Assembly: GCA_033961575.1 (NCBI GenBank)
Contig: CM066733.1
Location: 105,553,921 to 105,617,920 of the forward strand
Source of the DNA: Aselliscus stoliczkanus
Lineage: Eukaryota; Chordata; Mammalia; Chiroptera; Hipposideridae
Length of the DNA stretch: 64,000 bases
Reading direction: 5' to 3'
Numbering within the stretch: position 1 is the stretch's first letter; every line of letters starts with the position of its first letter. A program made the position numbers and the translations under genes. Shown here piece after piece: positions 22,100-35,030 of the stretch. The notes below the pieces were generated by a model. It had not been told where the DNA came from. It was given only the letters and a program-made list of their open reading frames with translations, and did no database searches.

Positions 22100-22984
22100 A
22101 GGTCACTAAGGGGAAGAACAGAAAGTGCAGGTAGAATAGTGTCCCAATCTCTAAAGGCACCAATTCAGTGGGGGCAAGGAGCTGAAGACAGAGGGTATCA
22201 TGAGAATGTGCCTTTCATAGTTTTTGAGAAGGGCAATAACATGATCATAATATCTGTGCTTTAGGAAGATAATTGTGTGATAATATGAAAGATGAACTGT
22301 AGCATAAAGAAAAATAACAAAATAGGTAAGTTAACAGTTCAAGAGAACAATAGGTTTGTAGCAAAGAAGTACATGATTAATTGCCAAAAGAATTCTACAG
22401 ACAATAATTGCTATTGGGATTTTTAAAACATAAATTTGAATAATGATGGTTAGTGAAACTGTTCTAATGAGGCCAAGGACATGAATTTGATTATTTTGTG
22501 GGTCAGAATGTTCCATGGCTTAGTTAAACACTTAATCAAGACCAATCGTCTTGCCATTGGGGTGGGGGCGGAGGGGAGAGGGCATAAAGAAAATCAAGTA
22601 AGAAAGCAAGGTCGGTTAGAATTAACATTTCATCTGTACTGAAAAATATCCCATGAAAAATATCCCATCCTTCTGATGATAGGTTGGTAAAGATGGTACT
22701 TCACTCATATAATTAGACAAAAGGGATTTTATGAGATTCATACCTCTGTAAATATAAGTGCATTTAATTTTTGAAACATAAGATTGCTTCCAAAGATTTG
22801 CATAAATAAAATTTACATAAATTCTCTAATGCTTCAAATATATTTCTTACATGAAATTTACAAAAAATTCATATGCAATTTTGTTTCTGAAGAGAAAATT
22901 TATTTAAAAGTAAAATACTATAATACAAAGCTTGCTTGATGAACATAAATTTAGACCAAGAAGAATTAGGGGAGTCCAGAGGCA
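22100..22984. other. Unassigned, no gene seen
   Basis: No gene seen. A 14-bp unit (gaaaaatatcccat) occurs twice in tandem at 22641-22668. Confidence 0.45.
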
Positions 22985-23190
22985 TAATGTATAAAATATG
23001 GGCTTTGAAATGTCACAGTGGATCTGAGTCCTAGCTTTGCTTTTGATTAGTTGTGTGGTTTTATATAATTGAATTTCTCTGAGTCTCTGGTTCTGCTTTA
23101 TAAAATAGAGATAATAATGACTATTTTTAGAATTGTTTTGAGGATTAGAGATTATTCACATATTATAGGTGCACTACCAATGGTGTTTTT
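22985..23190 (+). repeat. MIR SINE
   Basis: 'ggatctgagtcctagcttt', 'ttagttgtgtggttttata', 'aaaatagagataataatga' and 'ttttgaggattagagatt' follow MIR in order. Confidence 0.72.
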
Positions 23191-23834
23191 ATTAGCTATT
23201 ATCCTGAATCAAATGTTCAAAGTTAGTAACCTTATGTAGTCATCTTCATAACAGGGACGTATCTGCTGTTAGGACCAGGTGGGTTAAGTTTATAATACAA
23301 TTTCAAACAATCTTATGATTGTCTTTTCTTTAATCACTTTGAAAATATTTTCCCTCTGTTTTCTGTCTTCCATTGTTGCTGTTAAGATGTCATCTATCTG
23401 TCCAATTTTCTTTCCTTTGTTGGTAACCTGTCTTTTCTTTCTAGTTTATAAGGGTAAATTGCAAATGTTACATGAGTAATATGAATGGTCGAAAGTGTCA
23501 TGGATTTAATGTGGTAAAAACGAACCAGTTGCTGATAAAGGCACATAAAATTCTTGCCAATGCTAAAAGAATTTTTTCTTTTGAGATTTTGTAGAAAAAC
23601 ATGTAATGAACAAAATTCTTAATACTTCCTTAACTACCTTAAAATAGGCCCTCATTCTCCATCGTTATATTTCTTCACTCTTCTGTAGTTTTCTCCATAG
23701 GACTGACTGCTTATTGACACTAAGTTTATATATATATGTATTGGTCTGTACCCACTCCCACTTGCAATGTTAGCTGCTCGATCACACCAACTACCTTTGA
23801 TGTTTGGTGTCTTTGGTAAAACTAAGATTCTGAT
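23191..23834. other. Mostly unassigned, small L1-like patch
   Basis: At 23330-23420, 'tctgtcttccattgttgctg' and 'ttaagatgtcatctatctg' resemble the antisense ORF region of old L1. The rest is unassigned. No gene is seen. Confidence 0.4.
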
Positions 23835-24208
23835 TCTATTAGTTTGCTGGGGCTGCCGTAACAAAATACTACAAGCTGGGTGGCTTAAACAAGAGAAATT
23901 TTCTTAACATTTTGGAGTCTAGAAACCCAAGGTCAAGTGTCAACAGGTTTGTTTTCTCCTGAGACCTCTCTCCTTGGCTTGCATTGTGTCCTCATATGAC
24001 CTTTTCTCTGTGTGTGCTCATCCTTGGAGTCAATTCCTCTTATAAGAACATCAATCATATTGGATTAGGATTCCATTCTAGTGGTCTCATTTTATCCTAA
24101 TCACTTTTTTAAAGATCTTATTTCCAAATACAACCCCATCTGATATACTGGGTCTTAGGGCATCAACATATGAACTTGGAAGGGAGGGACACGATTCAGT
24201 TCATAACA
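23835..24208 (-). mobile_element. MLT1-type MaLR LTR
   Basis: It starts 'tattagtttgctggggctgc' and has 'gtaacaaaatactacaagc', 'tcttataagaacatcaatc' and 'cttatttccaaatacaacc'. The right end is 'cagttcataaca'. This is an MLT1 LTR in reverse complement. Confidence 0.85.
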
Positions 24209-24424
24209 CTGAGAAAGGGACTTCATTTGACTTCATTTAGGCATGTGACCACCAAAGTCAAAACAGTGAGGAAAGAGAAACCAATACCTAGAAGAAAATA
24301 AGAGAGAAGGTGCTAGTTATTTAAAAAAACCTAAGAGCTACCACCTGTTCCCTAAGGAGAATTTGAAAGGTAGTTAGTTACTCTATGTTGTTAGGTAATT
24401 ACAGAGAAAAACTCTACTTTCAGC

Positions 24425-24830
24425 TATTTTTTTTTTATTGTGGAAATAATTTTGCAACATAACATTTACCATCTTAACTATTTTAAAGTGTACAGTATAA
24501 CAGTGATAACTACATACACACTTTTGTACACGAGGCCTCTAGAACTTTTATATTGCAAAATTGAAACTATTTCCATTGAACAACTCGTCTTTCCCCTCCT
24601 GGCAGCTCCAAGAAACCACCATTCTGCTTTCTAAGAGTTATTTCTCCTTCTGACTGGATTATGTCACTTAGCCTGAATGTTCATTTATGTTGTAGCATAG
24701 GCTTTTTAGAGCTGAATATTTATTGTAGTTGCAGTTATCTTTTTTATAGACCAAAATATTTTGTCATCTTTACCTCATATTTCTCTTGCAACATCTTTTG
24801 AATTTGTCTTTCCTCTTATTTAAGTGTCCA
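24425..24830 (-). repeat. L1 3' UTR fragment (L1M-like)
   Basis: 'cttaactattttaaagtgta', 'cagtgataactacatacaca' and 'ccaagaaaccaccattctgc', followed by 'gactggattatgtcacttag' and 'tcatttatgttgtagcatag', form the antisense 3' end of an old L1. Confidence 0.68.
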
Positions 24831-24954
24831 AAATTGTTTTTAATATAGGCCTTTATGTGGCAAATACTATTGAACCATATAAAATAGAGATTTTCTGGGT
24901 TTTCATGAAACTCAGGACTAGGTTTTCTTTAGGATTATCTTTCTTCCTCACTTC

Positions 24955-25445
24955 TTTTTCTCCCTCCCACTTCTCCTTCCTCAAATATATATTTATTGAG
25001 TGCTTACCTTGCCTCAGTCATTGTGGTAAGAATTGAAAATTTAAGAAAAATTCTATTGTGGCAAAGCTTCTGAGTCTTATATATCTGAGAATACCTTATC
25101 ATGCCTTCACATTTTAATGGCTACATAGAAAATTCTAGATTCTAAGTTTTTGCCCTTATATGTTGTTGACTTCTCTCCATTGTCTTCTTGTATTCTGTGT
25201 TGCTGTTGAAAAACCTGAAGTCAATGTAATTCTTATTTCTTTGTATGTTATCTGTTCTGTCTTGTTGTAAGCTTTTAAAAATGTTCTCTTTGTCTTTGAT
25301 ATTCATAAATGTTACTATAAAGTGTTTCAGGGTGGATATTGTTTTGTTTTCTTTTAATCTTTATTTCACTTTTTTTGAAAAAAAATTATGGAAAATGTAT
25401 CTTCATTATTTTTTCAAATGGATCCTCTTCAGTCAGAGGCTCTGA
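24955..25445 (-). repeat. Old L1 ORF fragment plus L2/MIR tail
   Basis: The left 70 bp (tatttattgagtgcttacct) is an L2/MIR-like end. From about 25040 the antisense L1 blocks 'attctagattctaagtttt', 'cattgtcttcttgtattctg' and 'tgttctctttgtctttgat' appear. Open frames here are L1 shadows. Confidence 0.55.
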
Positions 25446-26290
25446 GAGGCATCCAAATAAAAAATGAAAATTTATTTGATCCATGCGCAGAATATTTTAT
25501 TCACATGGTGCAGTTTTATAGGTTAGATTTCATTTTCTCTAAATCCAGAAAGACAGCATGATTCTGTAAATGCTTTCTACTGGTTTTCAGTTTTCAGAAT
25601 CAACATATTGACAAAGAATGAAAGCATGAATCACTGTTAGAGATTAAAATCAAATTCTATAAACCTCCACAGTAAAATAATGGTGTATCTGACTGAGCTT
25701 GAGAAGTGGAAGGAGGAAGAAGTAAAATGAGATACAAAAGTACTATTTGCATATTTATAGTGAGGCGTTAGTTAGGACATGTAAATTAAAAAATGATATG
25801 TTTAAACAGATTACTTAAAGTTTTCAAGTAAACCTAGTAAAATAACAATGTAATTAAAATTCAATGGGGAGAGGAAAGTATAGAGGTAGTAGCTAATTCC
25901 TCATCTTTCTGGTAGAGAGAACAGTTGATAAAAGAAATAGAGGTGTAAATGTATAAGCATGTTGTTTTATACTTATACAGATAACCTCTAGAAGATAGAG
26001 TAGAATCTAGATAATCTTTGCTATCTAGGAGATATTCAGGATATCTCTAGAAAAACTAAAGCCATAGTGGTATAAAAAAAATTGTTTCCTATGCGGAGTG
26101 GAATTGGGAGTGGGAGGTAAGAAGACAGACTTGTTTTTCATAAATCCTTCTATATTTTTAAATTTTTTGTTTCTATGTCCATCTATTACTCTTATGATAA
26201 CTATAAAATAAGACTTTTTATTTTGAGAAAAAATGTCTGCGATTCTGGGAAAAGATAAACATTATCTTCAGAATATTTGTTGTATTTCTG
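25446..26290. other. Unassigned, no gene seen
   Basis: No gene or nameable repeat recognised. Confidence 0.45.
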
Positions 26291-26292
26291 TA

Positions 26293-26637
26293 CAAATGTC
26301 CCCTGATTTATGATGGGGTTATGTCCCAATCAAGTTATAAATTGAAAATATCATAACTTGAATATGCATTTAATACACCTAACCTACCAAATATCATAAA
26401 TTAGCCAAGCTCACCTTAAACATTCTTAAAACACCTACATTAGCCTACAGTTGGGTAAAATCATCTCACTGTTGCTGCCCAGTATCCATGACAGTATTGT
26501 ATTGCACATTACTAGCCTGGGAAAAGATTAAAATTCAACATTTGAAGTATAGTTTCAACCAAATGTGTTTTGTTTTCATACTGTCATAAAGTAGAAAAAA
26601 ATCTTAAGTCAAACCAACATAAGCTGTGGACCATATG
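26293..26637. mobile_element. Tigger-like DNA transposon (MITE)
   Basis: It is bounded by TA dinucleotides (26291-26292 and 26638-26639). The left end 'caaatgtcccctgatttatg' pairs with the right end 'cataagctgtggaccatatg' as imperfect inverted repeats. The interior 'cataacttgaatatgcattt', 'aatacacctaacctacc' and 'tagcctacagttgggtaaaa' match a pogo/Tigger-derived non-autonomous family. No transposase is present. Confidence 0.8.
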
Positions 26638-26639
26638 TA

Positions 26640-29029
26640 TTCATATCCTTAAACAAAATATCATCTACTTATCTTCAGGTGATCTTATCTCCTGATCATG
26701 ATAGAGGTTTATTTTTTAAAAAATGAATGCTAGAATTAATTTGCGCAATTAGGGTAGGAACTTATGGACTTTTGTTCTTTCTGTCCAACCTGTAGGTTTA
26801 ATTTAAATTTTCCATTTGAATTGTGCTGAACTCTTACCAAAGGGACATTTATGACATCTCAAAAACAAAATTTAATAGATCTTTATATTTTGAACCCTCC
26901 AATAATAGTAGTGAAGATTTAATTTCAAGTGACTTCTGTTAGGATATATACTTATACCGTGGCTTCTTTTGCAGCTTGTCTTTATTCACAGTTACTACTG
27001 ACTGCATTTATTTATCATAGCAAGACTCATCTAGACATACTTAAAACAAATTGCCTGAGCCTGGAGGTAAACAGGTTTTTAAAAATTCTATTTGTCCTTG
27101 TTTCAGTGAATGAATGTTAGAGTTTTTTTAGATAGTCAGCAGGTTAATGTGTTTAGGATACAAGCATTTTCTTGGACTGATATTAAAGTAGAATAAACTT
27201 TTCAGAGACTCTTTTTTCTCATTAAAAGCTTAAGCAAGTTATATATATATATATATATAAATAACGCAGAGTTGTAAAATTCAAATAACTAATCATTTGT
27301 GTACATAATGGTTTTTTTTTCCATCTTCGATTCTGTTCCTTATGGTTTCCTGATAGTGTTTAAAATGATTTATGTTCACTCTTGTATTTAGTGCTAAGGC
27401 ACTTAAATTAAACGACTAAAGAAAGAATAAACATTTGAAGAAGACCATTACCTTCATATCTCAAATCTCAAAATGTCCTAGTGCTTTAAGTCAAATCCAC
27501 TCAAGTCTTTGAGTATCAAAAGCCTACTCTTTGTTTAGTATTGTGCAAAGTATTATGGAGAATAAAAAAATAGTATTTCCTGCCCTTGGAATGTTAGCCA
27601 TCTAGCTGTAAATATAGAATTCAGATAAGTGAAACAAATGTAAGATAAGAGCTTGCAATATAAATACCTATACTCCAGTATTACAAATATAATTATTCAA
27701 ATAAAACCAATGGCAAATGTCAAGGTGAACCAAGGGATTAAAACCTAGTGATGGCAAAAAACATTTTTATCTCAGGTTTAAAGCGATTTTAAGATTGAAC
27801 TTAATTATTGAGGAAAAAAAATGGACATCCAAGATAAAGTAGAATTCCAAACATTTGGAAAGGCCGTGTCTTATTTGCTCATTAGAATACATAGTGGTGT
27901 AGAGAAAATTGAGTTGTGCGATTACAGTCCTACCTCTCCCTGCCATTTTTGTGATAAAAATCCATTGGTTCTTCTGTATGATTTACTCAAACAATGGTTA
28001 TGGCAACTATAGGTTCCCTTAGGTTTCCCCTCTGTTATCCGTGATTCTTCATTAAAGACGTGTTGCAAATTCCAGTTTCCTGTGTAAATATGAGGTTGAT
28101 GGTGTGCTATGGGAAATTAAAGACAAGTACCTGACAAACATTAACGATAAAGCAGATAGTGAACAAATAGGTCGAGTTGTTTCTCTGAGGCCAGATGGTG
28201 GCAACAGAAGCAGCCACTGGATGAGGGCCATTACGATCAGTGGTAAAGCAATTTTAGTATCAAAGCAGTATCAAATACTTAGCATTAAAGTAGCAGTACT
28301 GGTCTGAGGAAGAAGCTATTGATGACAGGAGAGCACATGGGAGGTAGCACACTGGAAAATTATCAGAAATCACTCAGGCACAGTTTGAAAAGGAGCTGGT
28401 TTCTGGCAATAAAAACAACAGAAGCTCATTGCAAAATATTTTGGGCCACATTTGTGACCATCACTTATTATTGTACATGTTGCTTTTGCATCCATCCCTA
28501 TTTGTCTTTTTGCCACAATAAATGAGAAACCTATCAGGCATCCCAAGTCGCAATGTAATTCTGAGTAGTGGTAGGCATTTTGAATCCAGGAAGAGAAACT
28601 AGTTACTAGCTAGAATTAGTCAATTTTTGAACTTGGGGATAGCAATAAGGTTTAGATGCTCCATCTATAAAATGAAGAGATTGAATAAAACAACCTCTAG
28701 TTTTCTTTCTTATAAAAATCTATTTATCAGCCCATTACTGAGCCATACATGTTTTCCATCCATCGTTATTGATTCTGCCTGTCTGCCTTCCATTCTCAAA
28801 CTCTACCGTAAAAATGTATTCACATAAAACTTTAGATATTGAGTCACTTGATTTAGTTTTCTTGAAGTATATGCTGTTTGGGCTTATTATTCTTAATCTG
28901 TTTCTTAAAAAGATTAATACACAGCAGGATCTATATTTCAGCTTCGTTGTCTCCTGTGATGAATCAGTGCCCCAAAACCACCAACTTGGATGATAGCTCC
29001 ATTATCTAAAATAAATGAAACAAACAAAT
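26640..29029. other. Unassigned, no gene seen
   Basis: No supported gene. There is an (AT)n run at about 27239-27259. An ancient L2/MIR-like stretch lies near 27530-27600 (gtgcaaagtattatggag, tttcctgcccttgga). Scattered open frames under 80 codons have no features of real proteins. Confidence 0.45.
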
Positions 29030-29835
29030 CTATTTTTTCATATAAAGAAAATACATGTTTAGTTTAGAAAATATTGCAAGATAAAGAAGACAAAATTATC
29101 CACAATCTAAAAACAATTATCTAGAATTTTATGTTTTATAAATGACAAGAGGTAACATTTTCTACATTTCAGTCCTAATGGTTTCCTATGTTGAGTAAGA
29201 CTGTATTAACATCCTTAAACAGATATGTGTCTATGTTTACTTAACATTAAAACTTAAGTATTTTCTCATGTGAGACAATATTCTTTGTGACTGCCAAATC
29301 TATTATATCCTTGTATCATATTTTATATAATCATTTTCCTCTTGTTGTGCATTTAGTTTATTTCTATTCTCTGCTATCTTAAAAGCTGTAAAGAATATTT
29401 TAAATATACATTTTTGACTACATGTATAATTATTTCCTTAGTTTATTTACACAAAATGGAGTATATGGTTCAAAAAATATGAATCTATTTAAAGCTCTAG
29501 AACAAATGCCATCAAAATTTCCTTCCTGAAAAGTTTTATCAGTTTATACGTGTGTTTGTCCTCACATTTTCTTGCAAGTATGGAACAAGTAATTTGTCAT
29601 TTTGATAGGTGAAGATATTTTTTATTGTAATTGTATTCTGTACTTCTTTGGCTGCAGTTTTATATGTTTAGCTTATTTTTTAAAAATGAATGTTTTTTTT
29701 TATTATTGACTTTTGTGAGTTCTTTATATATTCTGAATATAAATCCTTTATCAAAAGGTGATTTGCAAATATTTCCTCAATTTGTAGTTTTCCTGCTCAT
29801 TCTCTTAACAACCTCTTTTGAAGAGCATTATTATA
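29030..29835 (-). repeat. Old L1 3' region, antisense
   Basis: 'gagttctttatatattctg', 'aatataaatcctttatc' and 'gatttgcaaatatttcctc' are the antisense C-terminal ORF2 and 3' end motif chain of ancient L1. The left half is more diverged. Confidence 0.62.
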
Positions 29836-29875
29836 ATAAGTGATGCATTTGCATCACTTTCATTAAAATGATAAA

Positions 29876-29918
29876 ATGAGAGAGAGAGAGAGAGAGACAG
29901 AGAGAGACAGAGAGAGAC

Positions 29919-29959
<41 letters not shown>
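29876..29959. repeat. (GA)n polypurine tract with GACA units
   Basis: About 84 bp of purines on the plus strand. A 10-bp GACAGAGAGA unit repeats four times in the middle between plain GA runs. The Arg/Glu-rich frame through it is an artefact. Confidence 0.95.
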
Positions 29960-29962
<3 letters not shown>

Positions 29963-32009
29963 GGGAGAGAGGAAAACTCAGTGGTTCAGGATGAGTTATG
30001 TGCTCATCTGCTGTCTAGGGAAAGATGGTACTTTGGTATTGTCACCAAGATTGTACATAATGGGTGTTTATCAAAAGAACAAGAAAAGGATAATAGTTGT
30101 GCAATTTAATCTGATGAAAGCTATGGGCCCTTTTGGTAGAAAATGCAGTTTAACACATGATACATTTTGCATAAAAAATTAAGATCTCTCACATTTGTGG
30201 TCAGGATAAAAACACTGGTTCAATAATTCTGAAAATACAAATGCATGACTTATAATTTGGTTTATTTAATGGAAAAATCTGACAGTGTTCTAATTTTGAC
30301 TTAGGCTAAAGTCTTGTTAATCTTTGGAAAAAGCTTTTGAAAGCTTGGAGAAATCTTAGATATTTAAGTCTTTGACTAGGCTATATATTAAAATGGTTGC
30401 CTGTTTTTAATTTTTACTTGGAGGCATTAAAAAACCTTTTATGTTTTAAGCACTTTAAAAAGCATTTTTAGATAACTTCGTTCAATTTTATCTTTTGTTT
30501 TTATAATTCTAAGGTTGAACAATGCTATCATAAACCATATTTGTATTCTTTGTTAATTTTTTCTATGTATATTCCTTCAGTTTATCACTCATTTTATTAT
30601 CAAATTTACTATAACATAATTTCAATAATGTATTGCTATGGTCCATTTAATAAGATTAAATGATTCCTATCATTTAAATAATAATTAAATAGTTCTGCAG
30701 AACTCAATCAGTTCTACTCTTATTTAGTAGTTGCTAATAACACTGAAACTCACTCTAAAATCATTGGTCCAGTTCTCTGGATATTGCACAGAAGGGCATG
30801 AAGAAACCAAGTTAGGGTACTGATTTACAAAACGTATACTGTGTATATTGGTTTTCAGCACTTCATTCTCAGGTAATTGCATTGGTCAGCCAACTCCTCT
30901 GTTGCTGGAATATGGCTCAAATGCATCTGCTTTTTATTTCCATTTAATAGCCCCCCTCCATTTTTAAGCTTGCATCCCTCTAAATACAATTATATCTCCA
31001 GACAAAGAAAATTTCTCTCCTCCACCCCTTCCCTCCATTCTAAATGCAAACTTATTTCAGGGACATCATATGACTCTAAAACAAAGTATTTCTTTTTAAC
31101 ATTATATTATATCTGTTATTACTCCTCTCTTATTCTCTCTTCCATGTCTTCACAATTTGTGTAGTACTCCATCATATCTTATCTTCCATATGCCACTCTT
31201 AAGACATTCTCTTAATTTTTACTTCTTTATTTTACAACCCTTCACTAAATAAAAAGACAAAAAAAAATTCTCCTTGAGAGCAAGTGGCAATCTTCATACG
31301 CTTCTTCTGGGACATCTAGTCGGGTGGTGAGACTGACTCCCTATTCTTTCTGCTCTCTTCTTTTCCTTTGATTTATTTTCAATGGAGAATTTTCTCAATA
31401 GGGTAATTCCATTATTATTTTAAAAATCTTTCCGCCATACCTTATTGGGATTAATTTGTTGGTGTGGGGTGACTTGGCCTTAGGGAATGCTATTTTAGAA
31501 TCCTTTTCCAGGTGACTTTTGCTTGCAGATTGCACTCTAAGGATAGCTCTGATAATGATATTAAAGAACTGTTAGTTTAGGGAGTGTCATTTAATTTTCC
31601 TAAGTTATGGAAAATTGATTGAGTTGGTTGGAATTCCCTTTAATGCACACTTTCCATTTATGTAGATCTTTCTTAACTGTGACCCATCAGAATTAAAATC
31701 TGCAGAAAATTTAGACTCTACTCCTGTAAAAAATTTAAACATTCTTGTTGTTGTTAGATTTTATTATAGATATTTTCATTTTTCTGATGCTTTCGTGGTA
31801 CTATTATATAATATAAACTTTATACATTAAAATGTGAATAACATTTTGGATACAGTTTTAATATTTAATTTTTTTAATTTTACAGACAGAAGTTTTCCTA
31901 TTTTAATATATATTTTTAAAATGCTATCTTATTTTGTTTGTTTGTGTTTAAACAACATGGGAATTCTGTGAACATGACTTAATTGACCTTGCTCCAGTTT
32001 ACTTTGACT
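29960..32009. other. Unassigned AT-rich, no gene seen
   Basis: No gene, RNA or nameable repeat supported over 2 kb. Confidence 0.4.
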
Positions 32010-32395
32010 GGTAAAGACAAGACTGTAAACCAGAAATAAGTTTGGTATTTATTGCAGGATGTTCCTGTAGATTAATTTTATCAGAGACAATAGTCTGCTT
32101 GCTCAAGGAAATAGTTTGCTTATTAAGTAAGAGTTTACTTATGAAGATTTATTTCAAGTCCCTCACTTTCCTATATTTATCAAATTGGAGCTATTATGTT
32201 ATAGACTTTGCTCGATCCTAATTAGTTACCTGCCTCAAAAAGCTTGTCTTAAACTGCTTGATCCCACACCCAGCTCTGTTTTCTGACACACTATCAAGAT
32301 TCTGTCAAGGGGGTATTCTCTCTATTATAGTCAATTTAAATAAACTTATTTTTGCTTTATTATCAAGTCATTTGGTGATATCTTGGTGAGCTCAA
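32010..32395 (+). mobile_element. LTR-like block (candidate 5' LTR)
   Basis: The end 'gtcaatttaaataaacttat' plus 'ttttgctttattatcaagtc' and 'tttggtgatatcttggtgag' has the look of an LTR polyadenylation and U5 region. A similar block occurs at 39090-39175 (cttataaacttgatttggc, ttcattaacagtctttggg). U3 limits are uncertain. Confidence 0.42.
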
Positions 32396-33179
32396 CAATC
32401 TGAAACCCTGGTGTCCTACAGAACTTTGTTCAATGTTACAAATATCCAATATAGTAGTCACTAGCCACATATGTACTTGAAGAGTAGCTAGTATGACTAA
32501 GGAACTAATTTTTAATTTTATTTAATTTGAATTACTTTAAGTCTAAATAAGTGGTGAGAGTCTACAGTAGATAACACAGATTTGGAAGTTCCGCCAAGAT
32601 TCAACTGAGTGCCCATTTCACTGCAGTGGCTAAGATCCTTGAATCAGAAACAGCACTCTTCACTGAGGTCCCCAGAGCTCAGAGGTCTCTTTGATTGTGA
32701 CTAGGGAGGGGGATATCTGGCTCCAAATTTTTTCTTGTCTGAAATGCTAAGTTTATATTCTTTTCCAGGAAATAGAATCCTTTTTATGTCTTTCTTTATT
32801 ATCTGATCAGATTTGGAAGTGTTTATTCTTGCTGAAAATCTGCCTTGTTGCTATTAACACTATTTGTCTGTCATGCACGTGTGCATGTGTGTCTATAGGA
32901 GGAAAGAGAGGGCATAAACCCCAATGAGCCTATTCCTTAAGCTCTCCCCAGAGGCTGAGGACTGTAGAAAGTTTTCACTAAGGCTATAATAATTTCCTTG
33001 GACATATTTTGCCTTAGATTACTTACAGGTGAGTTATGTTATGAGAATTTTCCTTAGTCTTGCCTTGTTTTTCTCTTGAGAACCTGATCCTGGAAGATAT
33101 TTCTTTTCCAAAGCTTCTATCTGCTGTCACAGATTTTTCAGGTCTGTGTAGTTGAGTGATTCTGAATGAGGAGTTGTGT
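32396..33179. other. Unassigned, possibly proviral interior
   Basis: No readable gag or pol frame. If the LTR-like blocks on either side are real, this would be the decayed leader and gag region. Confidence 0.3.
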
Positions 33180-33610
33180 GATATGGCATTTAAGTGTACA
33201 ATTCAGTGGAATTAAGTACATGCACACTGTTGTGCAGTCATCACCATAATCTATTTCCAGAACTTTTCCATTATACCAAACAGAAACCATGTCCTCATTA
33301 AACAATAACTCCTTATTTTTCTCTCGCCCCAGTCCAGGTAATCTCTCTTTTATTTCCTGTCTCTGAATTTCCATATGGTAGATACCTCATATAAGTGCAT
33401 ACAAACAATATTTTTCCTTTTGTGTCTGGCTTATCTCACTTAGCAACATATAAGATATTAATATAAACATATTAATGTAACCCACTATTTTCCACAGTGG
33501 CTGCATCATTTTACATTCTTCCAGCAATGCATGAGGGGTCCAATTTTTCTGCTTCCTTACTAACACTTGTTATTTTTTGTATTTTTGATAATAACTTTCC
33601 TAATGTGAAA
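33180..33610 (-). repeat. L1 3' end fragment (L1M-like)
   Basis: 'gtgtacaattcagtggaatt', 'tgttgtgcagtcatcaccat', 'ttaaacaataactccttat', 'cctcatataagtgcataca' and 'cttttgtgtctggcttat' are the antisense 3' UTR chain of old L1. Confidence 0.75.
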
Positions 33611-34164
33611 TTGTACCTGTGAAGGATTTTGGCCCATAGCCATTAACCCAGTTAAAAATGTTTAGCAGATTAAATAACTTGTAAATGCTCTGTACTTTCT
33701 AAGGAGTTGTCTTTCATGAAGGTTGAAGCCATGCAAAAACACATAGCATGGAGGCCAAAGGAAATGCCTAAATAATTAACATGGCAGGCAGTCTTCACTA
33801 AGGTATGGCCCCCATTAAGTCCTAGAAGCCAATTCTTTAGAGAAGTTGGAGGTGGCTAGTATATAAAGGCCAACGATAGTATCCAAAATGTAAAGAGTTA
33901 TTGGAAAATTTCCAGTTATAAATTGTATGAAGATCATCTCTGACACTTCAGAGTGAATACTTGGTGACACTAGAGGAACTTAACTAGAGGCTGGCCAAAA
34001 ATTTCACATGAAATTACTTAACACAACAAAGACAAACTGACTACTATAGTCAATCAACATTATGGAGGAATTTTGACTAAGACTGTTGAGGATATTCTGG
34101 TTCATGTTTTTACCTAAGCCTAAGGTCCCTCTGAATATTTTTAAAGGAGTTCATATAACTACTT
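33611..34164. other. Unassigned, no gene seen
   Basis: No nameable feature. Confidence 0.4.
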
Positions 34165-34318
34165 TCTTTTATGGATTAAAAAAAAATTGAAATGTAATTG
34201 ACATATAACATTAAATTAGTTTTAAATATATAATATAATGATTCAATATTTATAAATATTGAGAAATGATCACCACAATAAGTCTAGTTAACCTTCTTTA
34301 CCATATGGGTTTTAAATA
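34165..34318 (-). repeat. L1 3' UTR fragment
   Basis: 'aaatgtaattgacatataac', 'gattcaatatttataaat' and 'atgatcaccacaataagtct' are L1 3' end motifs, antisense. Confidence 0.7.
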
Positions 34319-34319
34319 T

Positions 34320-35030
34320 GTCCTCCCGGTCATTGTTTGCTTATTCTTCAAGTGGATCAAATATTTTCTTTCTGGAGACCTATGGTTCTCACAGCAGCAA
34401 ACACATCCATTAATTTTACATTCCCTACCTGGGGAATTCTAATCTTCCTCTCCAGTGGTGGAGACATTCATTTTACTGGGACTCTTAGGAAATTTTGCAA
34501 AGCCTTGAGCCTACAAACTTCATTGTCCCTACCACCCTCAAACCTCAAGAAAATTAGAGACAATAATGCTTTAAGACAGAACTAGCAAAATAATCTGACA
34601 CTCTTGGGCTTTCTAGGTCAAGGGTATTACCTCAGACTCTCAAGATCATGAAGTTCACACCCTCTGGCACTCATCATCTCTTACAATATAAACTTGTTAC
34701 AAGTCAACCTGTGAGATTGCTTCTCTGATTAGGACTCTACTTCAGACATATGTGGCAAATTACTGCAAGACATTCATGATCTCTATTCAGTCTTATTGCC
34801 AACACATCCACATTGCCTTTCCTTTACATACTGCCAAGCAACTCTATATGGCCAAAAACCTGGAAACTTTCTTTTCAGGAAAAGATGCAAGAGGGGAAAA
34901 GAAACCCACTTTTGAAGAGCCATCTTGGAAAGAATTCTATCAGATACTTCAAGCCACTATAACAGCAGTCACACTCCAGGGTGTAGATCTCTGGATTTGT
35001 GTCTCTCAGTTAAAAAGACATAGGATTTCA
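34320..35030 (+). pseudogene. ERV pol remnant, integrase core and C-terminal domain
   Basis: Two separated plus-strand stretches resemble gamma-type retroviral integrase. In 34337-34585 a Trp-Gly, Ser-Ser-Gly-Gly-Asp and His-Phe-Thr-Gly series matches the region around the second catalytic Asp of the core. The expected Asp is replaced, since the codon there reads as small or neutral. In 34752-35042, near the end, a Trp-Lys-Glu-Phe-Tyr-Gln-Ile-Leu run, Thr-Ala-Val, Gly-Val-Asp-Leu-Trp and Ser-Gln-Leu-Lys match the SH3-like C-terminal domain. Stops separate the two blocks, so the gene is dead. It is cut on the right by an MLT1-like LTR. Class I origin is inferred from the C-terminal motif. Confidence 0.62.

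Noticed and set aside
29838..29859. 9-bp inverted repeat (aagtgatgc / gcatcactt) as a terminator or operator
   Set aside because: Isolated short palindrome in repeat-derived mammalian DNA, with no associated gene.
29876..30109. Arg/Glu-rich protein
   Set aside because: It is the GA tract read in frame. The same applies to frames at 35384-35596 and 42362-42598.
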